64,000 nucleotides of DNA, from the NCBI GenBank assembly GCA_027704905.1, contig CM051007.1, forward strand, positions 27,984,395 to 28,048,394, read 5' to 3'. Shown here in pieces: positions 27,247 to 48,472 of the stretch. The notes under the pieces are model-generated. The model was given only the letters and a program-made list of their open reading frames with translations, was not told where the DNA came from and ran no database searches. A program made the translations under genes and the position numbers. The DNA comes from Muraenolepis orangiensis (taxonomy: Eukaryota; Chordata; Actinopteri; Gadiformes; Muraenolepididae). Position 1 is the stretch's first letter; each line of letters opens with the position of its first letter.

Positions 27247-29211
27247 CCCAGCTTATCCTGCTACAGAGCTAGTAGTACGAGTGCTTGGCCTCTTTTAGCA
27301 GTAACTTCTCACCGGGGGCCACGGCCCGCTAACTAATCATGGAGCTATGGTAGAAGTGCGGCTTTAGTACTTTTTTTTTTTCTGTTCCTCCAAACGACAT
27401 GTAACAAAAACAAGGCCACCTGCTTCTCCAAGATGCTGTACTCACAAGTGTGTGTGGGTGTGTACACTAGTGTGCATGTGTGTCTCTTTGTGTGTGTGTG
27501 TGTGTGTGTGCACACATGCGTGTCCCTTTAAAGTAAGACAACAATAAGAGGGAGGGTAAATTCCCCTAAAGACATCTCTTGACTGTTTGGGACGGCGGTT
27601 GCTCAGGGGTGAGGCCGCCGGGGGGGGGGGGGGGGGGGGGGGCGGGGGGCTTGGTTTCTAAATGACTCGCTTGACGGTTTGTTCAAACGGTCTCTCTTCA
27701 GAGATGACATCGGTACTGTTCTGTCTGGCCCTTCTTTGTTTGGTGTAACCACCTTCCAACTGATGAGAAGTTTTATTTAAATTAACGTTTATGCTCAGCA
27801 ATAGATCTCCGTGGATGGATGGATGGATCTGTATTTTGTTTTGTTCAAACGTACATTAGCGAGAGTTTCGACTGATGTTTCTCCAGTGCAATAAGGGGCT
27901 TAAAGTAAGGCCAGGCTGTGTTTTGAAGTGGAAAGAGAGACCCTAGTATTTGTGGACTTGCGGACTGGTTGGGTACCCTGTTTAGTAACATGGGGCAGTT
28001 GGCTTAGCTTGTTTGGTTTGGATTTGAGAAGGTGACAACGGGTGAAGTCATTCGACGGATGAAGAAGGTATTGGCAGGAAGACACGATGAGATTACGATA
28101 AAAGTGCCTGATCTGGTTAAAGAGAGAGAGACTGATGGAGAACGGTTGGGTTGTGAAGAAGAATGTTCTGGTCCCAGAGGCTGTTGTAGTTGATCTTTTA
28201 TTTCCTTTCTCTATGAACGCTCCGAGAGCCCCTCGACATGAGCGCCTGGGTCCATAGCCTCGCGTCAGGTGACGTTACAGTGAAAACCTTTTGCTGGGCC
28301 TGGGTCTGATTTCGTATTAGTTAGCGTTTTGTCCGAGGGAGACGAGGACCAGATTTAGTTTAGTTTTGCTGCGTCAAACTTGACTGTTTCGGAAACTATA
28401 ACGATACTTGAACCGACAACCTTTCGAGATCACACACTCAGTATTGTATCGCATTGCCATCTAATCTATCTGGGCTGACTTATCCCTACTCATGCCTTTC
28501 CCAAGTTCTTTCTCCATGCCAATAGAATGTCAACATGGTGCTGACCCTGTCCCGGGTGGAGCCTTCAGCAGTACACATCGCCTACCACTGAACTACAAAA
28601 ATGTCACGTTACACTCAGACCGAAAGGAATGTGCCTGCCTGTGATCGGATGAGGGAGGGAGGGGAAATGTAGTCCAGGAATCTGTTCCTCCTCGGTCGTG
28701 TGGGAGGCGTTCCTGCCCCCAGGCTCGGGCTTTTCCGCGGCTTACTGTGCCACTTGCTTATTATCCGAACCAAATGAGCTGCTATGGGTGAAACTTTACA
28801 GTACATTGAATATCACGTTGAATATTGTAGGTTGTATTGATTTGTGTAACGAGCGGTCAAAGACGGACCTATTTAACGGCACTTATGAGACTCATCATGA
28901 GATGGAATGTTGGAAGGAAGATGCGGCGAAACATCGTTTGTGACAAAGAAACTCTAGGGAAAGATCATTTATCTTAAGTAGAGTAGTTTTTTTTATAATA
29001 TATGGGTAATATATATATATAAATATATATATATATGTAGAATTGGGTTCGGGTCTCAGCTGAGCTGCCTCTTGATGTCGGCACGTGCAAGTTTTACTTG
29101 CAGATCGGCAACAAACAAAAAAAACTAACAGAACGGCTCGCATGTAGCTAACCGTAGCTACTCTGCGTCTCCTCGATTTCTCTCGAACGCTATTTGCGCA
29201 GCCACAATGTA

Positions 29212-29252
<41 letters not shown>

Positions 29253-29717
29253 AAGAGAGAGCTACGGCGCCATGCAGTGTCTTCAAAGTGCTGAACATCC
29301 GATGCCTTTTACTCAAACCATTCGAAAATACTTCTTTTTTTAAATTCCGAATGGAGAAAACAAAAATTATTTATACTTAAAGATATTAATATAATGCACC
29401 CATACTACTTATTTTTGCTAACAAAAAAAATCCTATACGAGATACAAAAGTATAATTAAGTAGGAACGTTAATAATGAGTAATAGTTATAGTCACTAATA
29501 ATTTATCCCAGTTCAATAATGCAATAGGTAACTAGTCAACCGTTGAAGCTATGGCTTTGCTGCATTGACCTACTGTACGGACGGTTCTTTGTTGTTTAGT
29601 TTTACTTTTTACTTTGGGAAGGTTTGTTTTTGTCGCGTAATTAGCAGACTTTCAGCCCTCCTCAAAACTGTTCGCGGAAACCCAGGGACCTGTGATGAAT
29701 GATCTCCTTTCACTGGT

Positions 29718-29993
29718 CTTCGGTCTCTGTCTCTCTCCCCGTCTCTCTCTCTGGGTCTGTCTCGGTCTCTCTCTCTCTCCGTCTCTCTCTCTCTCTCGGT
29801 CTCTCTCTCTCTCCTTTTCTGTCTCTGTCTCTCTCCCCATCTCTCGCTCTGTCTCTCTCTCTCTCTCTCTCGGTCTCTCTGTCTCTCTCTCCGTCTCTCT
29901 CTCTCTCGGTCTCTCTCTCTCTCCTTTTCTGTCTCTCTCCCCATCTCTCGCTCTGTCTCTCTCTCTCTCTCCGTCTCTCTGTGTCTCTTGAAA
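29718..29993 (+). repeat. CT-rich simple repeat
   Basis: tctctctctcggtctctctc-type degenerate tract of about 275 bp. Open frames through it on both strands are repeat artefacts. Confidence 0.93.
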
Positions 29994-30348
29994 TCTCAAA
30001 GAAGTGACAGACTGTGATTGCCCCTCTACACTGGGGGTCAAGTCCAATGCCTCTACACTGTACAGATTATCTCTCTCCGTTGTGGGAGGAGGAGGAGGAG
30101 GAGGAGGAGAAGAGGAGGAGGAGGAGGGTTGAAAGTTTGTCGTCGGGACTAAATGGTCCTCAATAGACTGTGCCTTTCCCAGATGGTGCTGAAACAAACG
30201 AGTAAAATCAAAGATAAAATCTTAACATTCATAAAAAATTAATGAAAAAAATATGTTTAGGGCAACTTGGCCCGTGTCTACATTGATAAGTATATATATA
30301 TATATTGACACATGAGAATACTGTAAGATGTGATATGTATATGTATGC

Positions 30349-30379
<31 letters not shown>

Positions 30380-31610
30380 CTCTATGACATGCCAAGAATA
30401 CAGAATATGCAGAACTGCTCAGCGTGGGTCTGACAGGACCAAAGGTTCTGTGGGGATTGGTCATATAAGGCCGGGCACTCAAAAGCACAACCTGCAAATT
30501 AGCATTTCTTAACGCCAGGTAACTTGTACACACACTTATTTTCCGCTCCAAAGGTAACGAGTAGCTCAGTGTCATGTAGCATTTTAATTTATTTTAAACC
30601 GGTTTCCCACCTCCCCTCCCCTCTACCATATGTTTTAAGATTAAAGTATTCTTATATTTCTCCCACTCTGCCTGGGCAGCAATAACCAATGTTTTTTGTT
30701 TGTTTTTAAACGCTTGCGCAAAATGTGTGTTGTATATGTTACAGTTGGCTCGGATTTGATTTCCCGCGAGCCAGTTCTTATTTTCAGAGCCAACCTTGTC
30801 TTATAATAATCAATGAATAACTTAATGTAATTTGCTGTGGGGGGGGGGGGGCATTGTAAGTGTGTGGTTCATTTGGGGGGGGGGGGGGAAGAACCTCCTT
30901 AAATTTCATACGTACTATTTATACACAAGTTTACAGAGGTTAGGTTAGTATCCGGTTGAGTTCAGACCCCCATGAGTGCCCATATCCTGTGTAGCCTAAA
31001 GCATTCCCCACAAAAACAATTAAATTGGTAAATTCCTTATGGTTGGCTGCATATCATCGTTCAAATGACAAATGAAAACGTGATGTTTTTTTGGAAATTG
31101 TGCTTTCTTTCTTTTCCATTTGCTTGACTATGATGACTATGGTGTCACTTTTAAGAAGTATACTTGTACGTCAAGACCTGTTTTACGTCTTAACACTTAA
31201 CTGATACTGGTCCTATGTTGAGCCTTTTTTTTTTTGGTCGTCATATTTAATTGTTTTGATTAAATATTATATGAATGAAAAAACTAAAGTGTGTTTTTGA
31301 TGTTTTGAAACCAACCGAAACTGGACGTTATTAATGCTATAATACAAGTTGGCAAATCTTCACGGAAATAGAATAATTAATTTGTATGTATTCAGACATG
31401 TGCGATGGATCATCATGCAAGAAATGCATTTGAAAATGGAAATGCCATTAAAGTTCTTGAATGTTTGAATGTTACGGTGAGCTAATGGCTCATTTGATAA
31501 CTTGGATTAAAAAAACAATAGGTTGAAATCCTAGGTTTTTTTGTTTTTTTGTATTATTTATGTTCTAACTTTTGTTTTGTCTGTTAGCTCTTGGGTTTTT
31601 TTAACCGAAT

Positions 31611-31616
31611 AATAAA
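31611..31616 (+). promoter_or_regulatory. Poly(A) signal AATAAA, likely distal end of ago3
   Basis: It is the last AATAAA before the tekt2 promoter motifs and is followed by T/G-rich sequence. Use of this site would leave only about 60 bp between ago3 and the first FOX-like motif. Confidence 0.45.
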
Positions 31617-31666
31617 GTGCGTTACAAACTTCACCATACAAGTAGTGTAATTTGATTAAAAACGAA

Positions 31667-31851
31667 CGCCGGTTTGTTTTTGTTAAGTTTGTTGGTGTTA
31701 AGCGTTGCCATGGCACGTTATTTATTTATTTATTTATGCGCCATGTTGTCCTTGGCAACGGAGACGCCTGATTGGTTGGTTGCTACACGGGAGCGGAATG
31801 TTCCAGAATATCACCTTGGGACACCTGGACCACCGCTGTTGAACTTCGGGT
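31667..31851 (+). promoter_or_regulatory. Candidate ciliary (RFX/FOXJ1-type) promoter and 5' exon of tekt2
   Basis: FOX-like T-rich motifs (gtttgtttttg, aagtttgttgg) at 31672-31695 precede two X-box-like motifs. GTTGCCATGGCA at 31704-31715 matches 12 of 14 positions of the RFX palindrome. GTTGTC-ctt-GGCAAC at 31745-31759 has both half sites with a 3-nt spacer. An ATTGG follows at 31770. A good donor (cgg then gtacgt at 31850) could end a non-coding first exon that joins the acceptor at 33132-33133. Confidence 0.55.
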
Positions 31852-33133
31852 ACGTCAATAAAATACGTCAAAAGCGTTATTAACGAAAGTAATAACATAG
31901 CGTAAGGACGTCTTGCCATTGACTTGGACGTGTATATAGAGTTTGTGCTAAGTTGTACAAAAAAACAACAATTTGTAATAATTACTCGCGGTATGCTACC
32001 TTTTATAATTGGGTTAAAACGTATTTTAATTGACACTGTATATTATGTTAAGTGTGCAGCTTGGACAATGGAAATACAGGCGACGTTATGTCCACTATTT
32101 AATGATCTAGTCGGTCATTGTCCTGGCTGTGCTGACCGCTGCCTCGGTGACGTGTGAAATATGAAACTTTAGTGTGTGTGTAAAGGGGGGGTGGAAGAGA
32201 GAGAGAGAGAGAGAGGAGACAGAGAGAGAGAGGAGACATAGAGGAGAGAGAGAGAGAGAGAGGAGACATAGAGAGATGAGACGAGAGGAGACATAGAGAG
32301 ATGAGAGGAGACATAGAGAGCGAGATAAGGGGGAGACTGAGAAGGGGGAGAGAGAAAGAGAGCAAGAGAGCGGTAAGGGGGAGAGATTTACTGTAGGTAG
32401 AATCTACATATGCTATACTTTCATATTGCCCACTGTAATGAGCCCTGTGGCTGTGAGCCATTAGTTTACAATGTATTGTCATCTCAAGTACAGCACAGAG
32501 AAAATAATTGGGCATCTAACCAGAGTGCAAATGTTGCAGTAGACTGCATGGTAATCTCTCATTTACAGTTGTTAAAAGACAGTCTACTAGGTGCATAATA
32601 ACCTTAATTTCCCTCGGGATAAATAGTCTCTTGAATTAATAATAGGTATATGTATATACAGGTAAGTAAGTATTTAACGGGTAGTGATCAGGGGTATGCA
32701 GTTATTGAAAGCAGGATAAATATATATAAATGTAAATACAAGTGAGCGTATATACAGGAGCAGGAATATGCAGTTCTATCAACAGTTTGAGATTAATATA
32801 TGGCAGGTACAGTGAAAATGTGTACACATTAACGGGTATCTTATTAATAAATATGTCCACTATAGAGAGGGGTATATAACCATGGGTATGCAGTTTTATA
32901 TATAGATATATACAGTATATATAGAAATATATATAGATATATAGATATAGATATATATATAGAAATATATATAGATAGATGTATCGATATCTAGATATAG
33001 ATATCTATATCTATAGATATCTCTATCTATATCTATATATCGATATAGATATATATATTAAAAACACAGAACTTAAGAATATTACATAATAAAATGTATT
33101 AATTAATTTTAATTTTATTATTTCTAACCGCAG
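31852..33133 (+). other. Probable first intron of tekt2, simple repeats only
   Basis: It contains a GA-rich tract (about 32195-32380) and a long ATAGAT/TATA simple repeat (about 32870-33062). No coding signal is seen. Confidence 0.5.
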
Positions 33134-33153
33134 CCCATTCCGCCCCCCCGAGG

Positions 33154-41685
<8,532 letters not shown>

Positions 41686-41932
41686 AGCAGGAGACGCCGT
41701 GACCCGTGGTGGTGGTGGTGGTGGTGGGGTGGGTGGGTGGTGGTGGTGGTGGTGGTGGTGGTGGTGGTGGAGGGGTGGGTGGGGGGTGGTGAAGAGCAAA
41801 ATGTTAGTAAAATGTTGTAATTCTAATTTATTTCCAAAAATGTAGAAATAGATGACATTTCCAAGAAAAAAAAAAGCTATTTAGAAAGTGTGTTTACGAT
41901 GTGGAACGTTGTCGCAATATCGGACGAGCCTT

Positions 41933-41938
41933 AATAAA
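41933..41938 (+). promoter_or_regulatory. Poly(A) signal AATAAA, likely end of tekt2
   Basis: First AATAAA after the tekt2 stop codon, 248 bp downstream, in ccttaataaagaag. Confidence 0.6.
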
Positions 41939-42781
41939 GAAGTCGGTGGACGAAGACAACAACAGCCTTGCTGGTGGCCACGTGTTGTTTATTCCGTGGA
42001 GGTTATCTGGTGTCACGGCGGGGGAAGGGAAGGGAAGGCACGCCCCCCCCCCCGAGCACGCCCCCCTCACCTCCCCGAGCACGCTCCCTGCAGCCGCCAC
42101 GATTACTTCATCGACCGAACCGAAGCACGGCCCGCTAATGACGCTGTTTATCGGCCAAACTTTGTTTGATCAACCTTGGCTCGTCTGGGAAGGGTGGGGG
42201 GGTGGGAGGGTGGGGTGGGGGGCGCTGTAGTGCTGGGAAAAAATGGGGGTGTGTGCTCCAGGAAGTGGTACAGCCGTGTCTTTACGGCCACCTCCTCCTC
42301 CTCCTCCTCCTCCTCCTCCTCCCCCTCCTCCTCTTCCTCCTCCTTCATTTGTGATGAGTGGTTTAATGGGTTTGTTTTGGACCAGCCACTCCTCTTTATG
42401 ACTGAGCGTCTCCTAATGACTCTTTTTTCATTATATAGCGTGTAATCTACAAGCTGTAAAACGGAATCCACTAAATTCCCACTTGATGCGATGATGTGAT
42501 GTCCACAACACGCGTATTCCAATTCCATGTGGTTATGTGCAAAATAACATTTTCTTTGAATATAGATTCAAGATTCAAGATGTTTTTATTGTTTGTGTGC
42601 AACCAGCGCAATTCACTACAACATTCTGAATAACAATAACTATACCATGCTATACTCAACTATGCAACACTATACCATTAACATCACTATATACTATCAA
42701 CTATAAACAGCACTATACTATACCATACACAATAAATAGAACAATAAGTGACTGATGGATGATACAGTATGTACACTATAT

Positions 42782-42960
42782 TACATTTCATTTACAGTCA
42801 TTTAGCCGTTAAGAGAAGGTAAGAGAACAACTCGTCACCAGAGGTCAAGAAGTGCATTTCAATCCTAACAAATCAGCGCTCCGGTAAAAGTACAATAAGT
42901 TCAGGTAAAAGTACAATAAAGTACAGTAAGTTGGCAAACAATGGAACAATATCTAACTGA
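42782..42960 (-). mobile_element. L2-type 3' tail copy, minus strand
   Basis: On + it reads acagtcatttagccgttaag, gagaacaactcgtcaccaga and agtgcatttcaatcctaac, the reverse complement of the tail family. It forms an inverted pair with the next copy. Confidence 0.7.
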
Positions 42961-42989
42961 CCATCTACTTAGAAAGACGCTAGTAAGCT

Positions 42990-43345
42990 AGTACTATACA
43001 TATACACACTACCCGGATCCTTCCTCGTAGTAGATTATCTAAGTAGATATATATCTAAGATATTATAGATAGGTATTGTTCTAGATATTGTTCTATATTG
43101 TTTGCCAACTTACTGTACTTTTACCTTACTGTACTTTTACCTTACTGTACTTTTACCTGAACTTATTGTACTTCTACCTGAGCACTGGCTCAGTTATTGG
43201 AGACTTGTTAGAAATGAAATGCACTTTTGACTTCTGGTGACGAGTTGTTCTCTCACCTTCCTTTGTTGAAACACACTATTGTAAGTCGCTTTGGATAAAA
43301 GCGTCTGCTAAATGATGGTGATGTAATGTGATGTAATGTAATATA
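42990..43345 (+). mobile_element. L2-type LINE 3' end
   Basis: Contains tacccggatccttcctcgta, attgttctatattgtttgcc, three copies of tactgtacttttacct, then gtcgctttggataaaagcgt and gtgatgtaatgtaa. Nearly collinear with 34690-35005. Confidence 0.8.
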
Positions 43346-43702
43346 CATAGGGCGAATGGTGCAAAGATGCATATCAATTGAGAAAGTTGCAGACTACATA
43401 ATGAGACATGCATTGGACGGATGCATAAACAGATTCACAGCTTGGCATGAAATTAAATAATATTATTTCACGGTATTAACCGTGTATCGGAGCGTGTTAA
43501 TCAATACTAGTGTATTGATTGATTTGTCATGATTGGTTAAGTCCTGTCCCAGCGGTCACCCTCTGAAACAGGGCAGAGGCCTCTGACATGTGTGTATGTC
43601 ACCGTGTTTGCCCAAAGATAAGGAATGACATTCGCACCGACAGACTGAGATATGCCCCGTTCTGCTGCCGCTAAAGAGCTTTTCCATGATGTAGCCTTTT
43701 GG

Positions 43703-43905
<203 letters not shown>

Positions 43906-44668
43906 GTTTTCTATCATAAAGCACACACACACACACCCTCTCAAAAGCCTGTTTTGACAGCAACAGACAAGCAGGCTGTATCTGTTGGATCGGACCCTCT
44001 CACGGCCCATCAACCCCCACAGGGTTTATGGCTTTACTGCCCGCCGGGCCCAAGACCGGACGGCCGCCCGCTCCCTTAAAAGCAGAATTATTCTGAATCA
44101 TTTCACTAAAGGGTCCAGATGCTACCTGGCAGGCCCTGTCTCTCTCTCCCCCCCCTGGGGGGGGAGAGTGAGGGGTAATTAATGCATCATCCCGGTGCCT
44201 CCCTAATGCCACCCTCTTCTGCACGACTGCATGCGAGTGCTTATCTGACCCTGGCTGTCATCGTGTCGTGTGCACCTCGCCCACTTTATGCCTCTCACAC
44301 ACCCCCAGCACCACTTCCTTTTTCTTGTATGGGAGACGCAGATTGTCACTCAGTGCCCGTCTGGACCGGAGCGAGCAGGTTGTGGGACGCAAGCCGATGC
44401 AAACGAGCGCGGTCACCTGTTTTAGAAAAGTCCATCGTTTGCCGAGTGACATCTGCTGCAGGAACAAAGATTGTGGAGCATCGTTTGAGCGGGCGGTCGG
44501 GGACAGCCCGGCGTGCTGCTCTCTGGCTCAGCGGCGCTCGTCCTCTGGTCCCCTGGTCTTCAACCTCGGTTTAAAGCGAGCTCCCGGGGGCCCCCACTCT
44601 GATTCCATGGCGGCCCGGCGGCTACGGTGCGGCTCTGGAGCCGAGTAACCCGCCCCCCCCCCCCCCCG

Positions 44669-45724
44669 ATGGAGCGGCCGGGGATCGGCGTGAACGACTG
44701 CGTGGCGCTGGCGGTCTACTGCTTCACCTTCCTGCTGGGCCTGCCCGCCAACCTGCTGGTGCTCTTCGTGTACGCGCGCAAGGCCCGCAAGCGGGGCGCC
44801 ACGCCCAACGTGGTGTACGCCCTCAACCTGTGCCTGGCCAACCTGGCGCTGCTGGCCTGGCTGCCCGTCAAGGCCCTGGAGACGGCCCTGCAGGGCTGGA
44901 CGCTGCCGGGCCTCCTGTGCCCCATCTACAGCTTCTTCCTGTTCGCCTCGCTGTACGGCAGCTGCCTCTTCCTCACCGCCGTCACGGTGGGCCGCTACCT
45001 CAGCATCGCCTTCCCCATCGCCTACAAGCGCTACCGCCGCACGCGCATCTCCTGCGCCATCAGCGCCACGCTCTGGGCCGTGGTGCTGCTGCACCTGGGG
45101 CTGGGCCTGGAGGCCGAGGGCGGGGCCTACTTCGTGTCGGCGCCGGAGGGCGGCGGGGGTACCGGGGGGGGCGGCGGCGCGGCGTGCTACGACCACTTCA
45201 CCGCCGCCCAGCTGGAGGTGCTGCTGCCTCTGCGGCTGGAGATGGCGGTGGCGCTGTTCCTCGTGCCGCTGGCGCTGACGTGTTTCTGCACGCTGCGCTG
45301 TGTGGCCCTGGTGTGGCGCTCCTGCCTGCCCGCCGCCGGGAAGAGGCGGGTGCTGACCGTGGCGCTGTCCACGCTGGCCGTGTTCGTGGTGTGCTACGCG
45401 CCCTACAACGCCTCGCACATCGTGGGCTTCGCCGTGGCGGCGGACGTGCCGTGGCGCCGCGAGGCCATGCTGACCAGCTCCTGCAACGTCTTCCTGGAGC
45501 CCGTGGTCATGCTGATGCTGTCGCCCGCCTCCTCCCGCGGCGTGGCGGGGAGGATGTGCGGGGGCGGGGCCTCGGCGGAGGCGAAGTCGGCGGCCCGGAG
45601 TCGGGGGCGCTGCCGCCGTGCCGGGCCCTCCTCGCCGGAGCCCCGCGCCGCGGTCAGGGGAACGCCCTCGCTGTCTGAGAAGAGTCCACCCGAGGTCACC
45701 GTGACCAGGTTGAGTCAGGACTAA
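44669..45724 (+). CDS. ffar1: Free fatty acid receptor 1-like GPCR, intronless
   Basis: A single open exon of 351 codons encodes a class-A GPCR. The ATG at 44669 follows a C run. An in-frame GTG-led extension from 44627 looks non-coding. TM1 is CVALAVYCFTFLLGLPANLL. Next comes TPNVVYALNLCLANLALL with LPVKALE, very like the TPSLVYALNL / LPLKAVEAL region of FFAR1. The DRY position is GRY (VGRYLSIAFPI), as in FFAR1. Arg189 (LLPLRLE, TM5) and Arg263/264 (PWRRE, TM7) fit the carboxylate-binding arginines of the family, and TM6 has YAPYNASHIVGF. The NPxxY position is degenerate (EPVVMLML). A glycine-rich insert lies in the second extracellular loop. Known members sense medium/long-chain fatty acids through Gq. 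Orthology to ffar1 is inferred from memory of the family. A poly(A) signal candidate lies at 46030-46035. Confidence 0.85.
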   Translation: MERPGIGVNDCVALAVYCFTFLLGLPANLLVLFVYARKARKRGATPNVVYALNLCLANLALLAWLPVKALETALQGWTLPGLLCPIYSFFLFASLYGSCLFLTAVTVGRYLSIAFPIAYKRYRRTRISCAISATLWAVVLLHLGLGLEAEGGAYFVSAPEGGGGTGGGGGAACYDHFTAAQLEVLLPLRLEMAVALFLVPLALTCFCTLRCVALVWRSCLPAAGKRRVLTVALSTLAVFVVCYAPYNASHIVGFAVAADVPWRREAMLTSSCNVFLEPVVMLMLSPASSRGVAGRMCGGGASAEAKSAARSRGRCRRAGPSSPEPRAAVRGTPSLSEKSPPEVTVTRLSQD

Positions 45725-45811
45725 CGGGAGACCGCATTAGAGGGGACCCAGAGACCCTGGTCTGCTAACCTACTCTTCAGCAGCAGGATACCCTCATGCA
45801 GGAACTACTAG

Positions 45812-45930
45812 TAGTTCTAATGGACATACCGTCGTGGTTATTGAACTACTGTAGTTCTAATGGACATACCGTCGTGGTTATTGAACTACTGTAGTTCTAA
45901 TGAACATACTGTAATGGTAACTGAACTACA
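45812..45930 (+). repeat. 45-bp tandem duplication, about 2.5 copies
   Basis: The unit contains gtagttctaatggacatacc and gtcgtggttattgaactact. It lies in the ffar1-like 3' UTR. Confidence 0.9.
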
Positions 45931-46149
45931 GAGATACTTAGTTGTGGTTTTAATCAGGAGATGCTCTGACTGGTGGCTTTTCCTCATATTGTGTATGATT
46001 CTTTGGAATCTTTTTAGTTTTTTTCTGAAAATAAATAAATCCCGTACAGTTGTAAAACCAGGCGAATGATGAATGTGTTTTTTTTTGTCACGCACCACTA
46101 AGACACAGCTTTCGCACGCACACACACACACACACACACCGCACACACA

Positions 46150-46199
<50 letters not shown>

Positions 46200-47056
46200 C
46201 AAGGCGAGGCTTCCCTTTACAAACACTCACCCACTCAAATGCTTGTTTCTCTATTTTCCAAATATTACAAGAAAGCATGTGTTGTCCTACGTTTCAGTAA
46301 CTGTTGTGTATTGTTGTGTATTGTGTTTACCAGAAAATATTGTTTTAAAATCCTTTTTAGTAAATACAGATTTTCAACACGTTTCTGATATTGACCACCT
46401 GTAATCATTTTAAACTAAATGAATGAATAATGTAATTGTAATGTAATGTGTGTGTGTGTGTGTGTGTGTGTGTCAGACATATATTCAAAGCTGCTCACTA
46501 AATCAATGTGTAACTATATCTACATATCTCTAAATATCGTCAGATGATGACCGCTTAATGTAACTTGTTACTGCCTTTTAATAGTCGGCGTCTTCATCCC
46601 GTCATAACAAGAAATATTAGGGCGGGACTAAATGCTGGACGGTTTGTGATTGGACGTAAGCAAGCAGTGTCGTCATTGGTTCAAACGCTATTCCGCACCG
46701 TTGGACTTGGTCTTCACGATACAATAAAGGTGTTTGTGTAACGTGTAAATATTGTTTCACTGGAATAAAATACATATTTGATGAACAAACAACGAATATT
46801 TTTTCATGCTTTGTTCAACAGAGCGGCCAACATCGGCTACCTCTTCGGAAATGATTGACAAGGTTTAAAAATAATAAAAAAATAATAATAATAATGTAAT
46901 CTTAATACATAGCCATCTGCCCATACCACACACACCAATATGGGTATAGTCAAACATAAAGAATTTAAATCATTTAAACAATTGACAAATCATGAAAACC
47001 GTGAACGTGTTTGCATTGTGATATCAGTCTCCGAAGCGTCTCGAAATGGGATTGTC

Positions 47057-47392
47057 TAAACACACCTGTACGTCTACCTGTACGTCCACCTGTACGTCCA
47101 ACTGGACGTCTACCTGTACGTCCAACTGGACGTCTACCTGTACGTCCACCTGTACGTCCACCTGGACGTCTACCTGTACGTCTACCTGGACGTCCACCTG
47201 TACGTCTACCTGTACGTCCACCTCACCTATACGTCCACCTGGACGTCTACCTGTACGTCTACCTGTACGTCTACCTGTACGTCCACCTGTACGTCCACCT
47301 GTACATCTACCTGTACGTCCACCTGTACGTCTACCTGTACGTCCACCTCACCTGGACGTCTACCTGTACGTACACCTGGACGTCCGCATCGT
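47057..47392 (+). repeat. 12-bp minisatellite rich in CACCTG E-boxes
   Basis: About 27 units of the form (c/t)acctg(t/g)acgtc. Roughly 11 contain CACCTG. It lies 1.1-1.4 kb upstream of the ffar3-like start codon. Frames through it (Val-Asp-Val-Gln, Thr-Cys-Thr-Ser) are artefacts. Confidence 0.92.
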
Positions 47393-48472
47393 ACCGGTTG
47401 CCTAGAGACGGTGTTTAAATGAACGGGACAGCGGAGATTAGCCTACACACCGGGGTCTAATTAAATTTCCGCAATCTAAAACCGGAGATAGCGGTTATTC
47501 GGTTGAACGTAAACCAACACGGGGGTGAGGGGGGCGGATGTGTGTGTTGTGGTGTAATCAAACGGTGTGAGTGTGTGTGTGTGTGTGTGTGTGTTATGTG
47601 TGTGTGTGTGTGACGAGAGGTCGCCTGTCTGTGTGATCATAATTCAACTCACCATTGGACGGTATACTAGGGTCTGCACTGGGATGGGATGGAGATACTG
47701 GCGCTTCTGGATTGACCAACGGTAGGACTGTCAAACTTTCAAAAAATAAGTTTACAAAGAGTTTACAACAACTTAAAACATTGTTTTGGATAGTTTTAAT
47801 TAATTCTGCTCATTGAAAAACCAATGGCTGTTCCCACTTTTACAACTTGTATGAAATGAAAAGCTCTGTTGAAAGCTCTGTTCTGTGGTTTTGATAGTGT
47901 AGTTTCAAATGAGTGTTGTCGTACTTTATCACACGTTTGTTAGTCTAATTCAAACGTGTGATACAATTATAATATAACACATTGGCAATGTGTGGATACA
48001 AGTGTTGCTTTCAGCAGTTAGTAGCCTAAACAATCAAATAAATGCCCTCCCCTAGCATTTTGAACACGTGAATGTAGTCATTGTTACACCTCTAGGGTAA
48101 ATTAGCATGATAAACGGTGATTCAATAGTTTCCCCCTGACATGTTGATATGCCTTCTATGAAGTAACACGTGTATGTGTGTGTGTGTCAGTCAAACCCCA
48201 TTACAATAACATAACTAGATAAGTACCTCATTGGCTGTAAACGTTCTATCTAGCTGATCTAAATGGACCAGAGGGTTTATATGTCCTATAGCAGAGGAAC
48301 TTTCTGGTCTGAAAGATAGTCAGAAAGTGTTGTCTATGTACGGCTTCTTTTGATCCTCTCTGCAATTTCTCTAACCATGTGACGTAGCCGCGTCTGAGAG
48401 CGGCTGAAACCGGTCCAAACCGCCAACGTGTGACGGTGATGGTGGAGACGGGTGACCGATGAGGACGCCAGG

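Larger units (their letters stand above)
26537..31650 (+). other. Probable long ago3 3' UTR
   Basis: About 5.1 kb without a credible coding exon follow the stop codon. Long 3' UTRs are normal for AGO genes. Candidate poly(A) signals include ATTAAA at 31447-31452 and AATAAA at 31611-31616. It includes a poly-G/C run near 27619-27642, CT-rich tracts at 29718-29993, a GGA repeat near 30090-30126 and several GT repeats. Confidence 0.6.
45725..48472 (+). other. Intergenic region between the two receptor genes
   Basis: It holds a 45-bp duplication, CA/GT repeats (46118-46198, 46449-46473, 47571-47610) and a 12-bp minisatellite at 47057-47392. No coding exon is supported. Promoter elements of the second receptor must lie here, but none is certain. 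Confidence 0.55.

Noticed and set aside
44528..45418. 296-codon - strand frame rich in His, Gln and Gly
   Set aside because: Antisense shadow of the GC-rich ffar1-like exon.
47011..47418. Repeat proteins with VDVQ or RPPVRP periodicity
   Set aside because: Stop-free readings of a 12-bp minisatellite with no exon context.
48452..48472. GTG start giving a seven-residue longer ffar3-like protein
   Set aside because: Vertebrate initiation at GTG is rare and an in-frame ATG follows at 48473.
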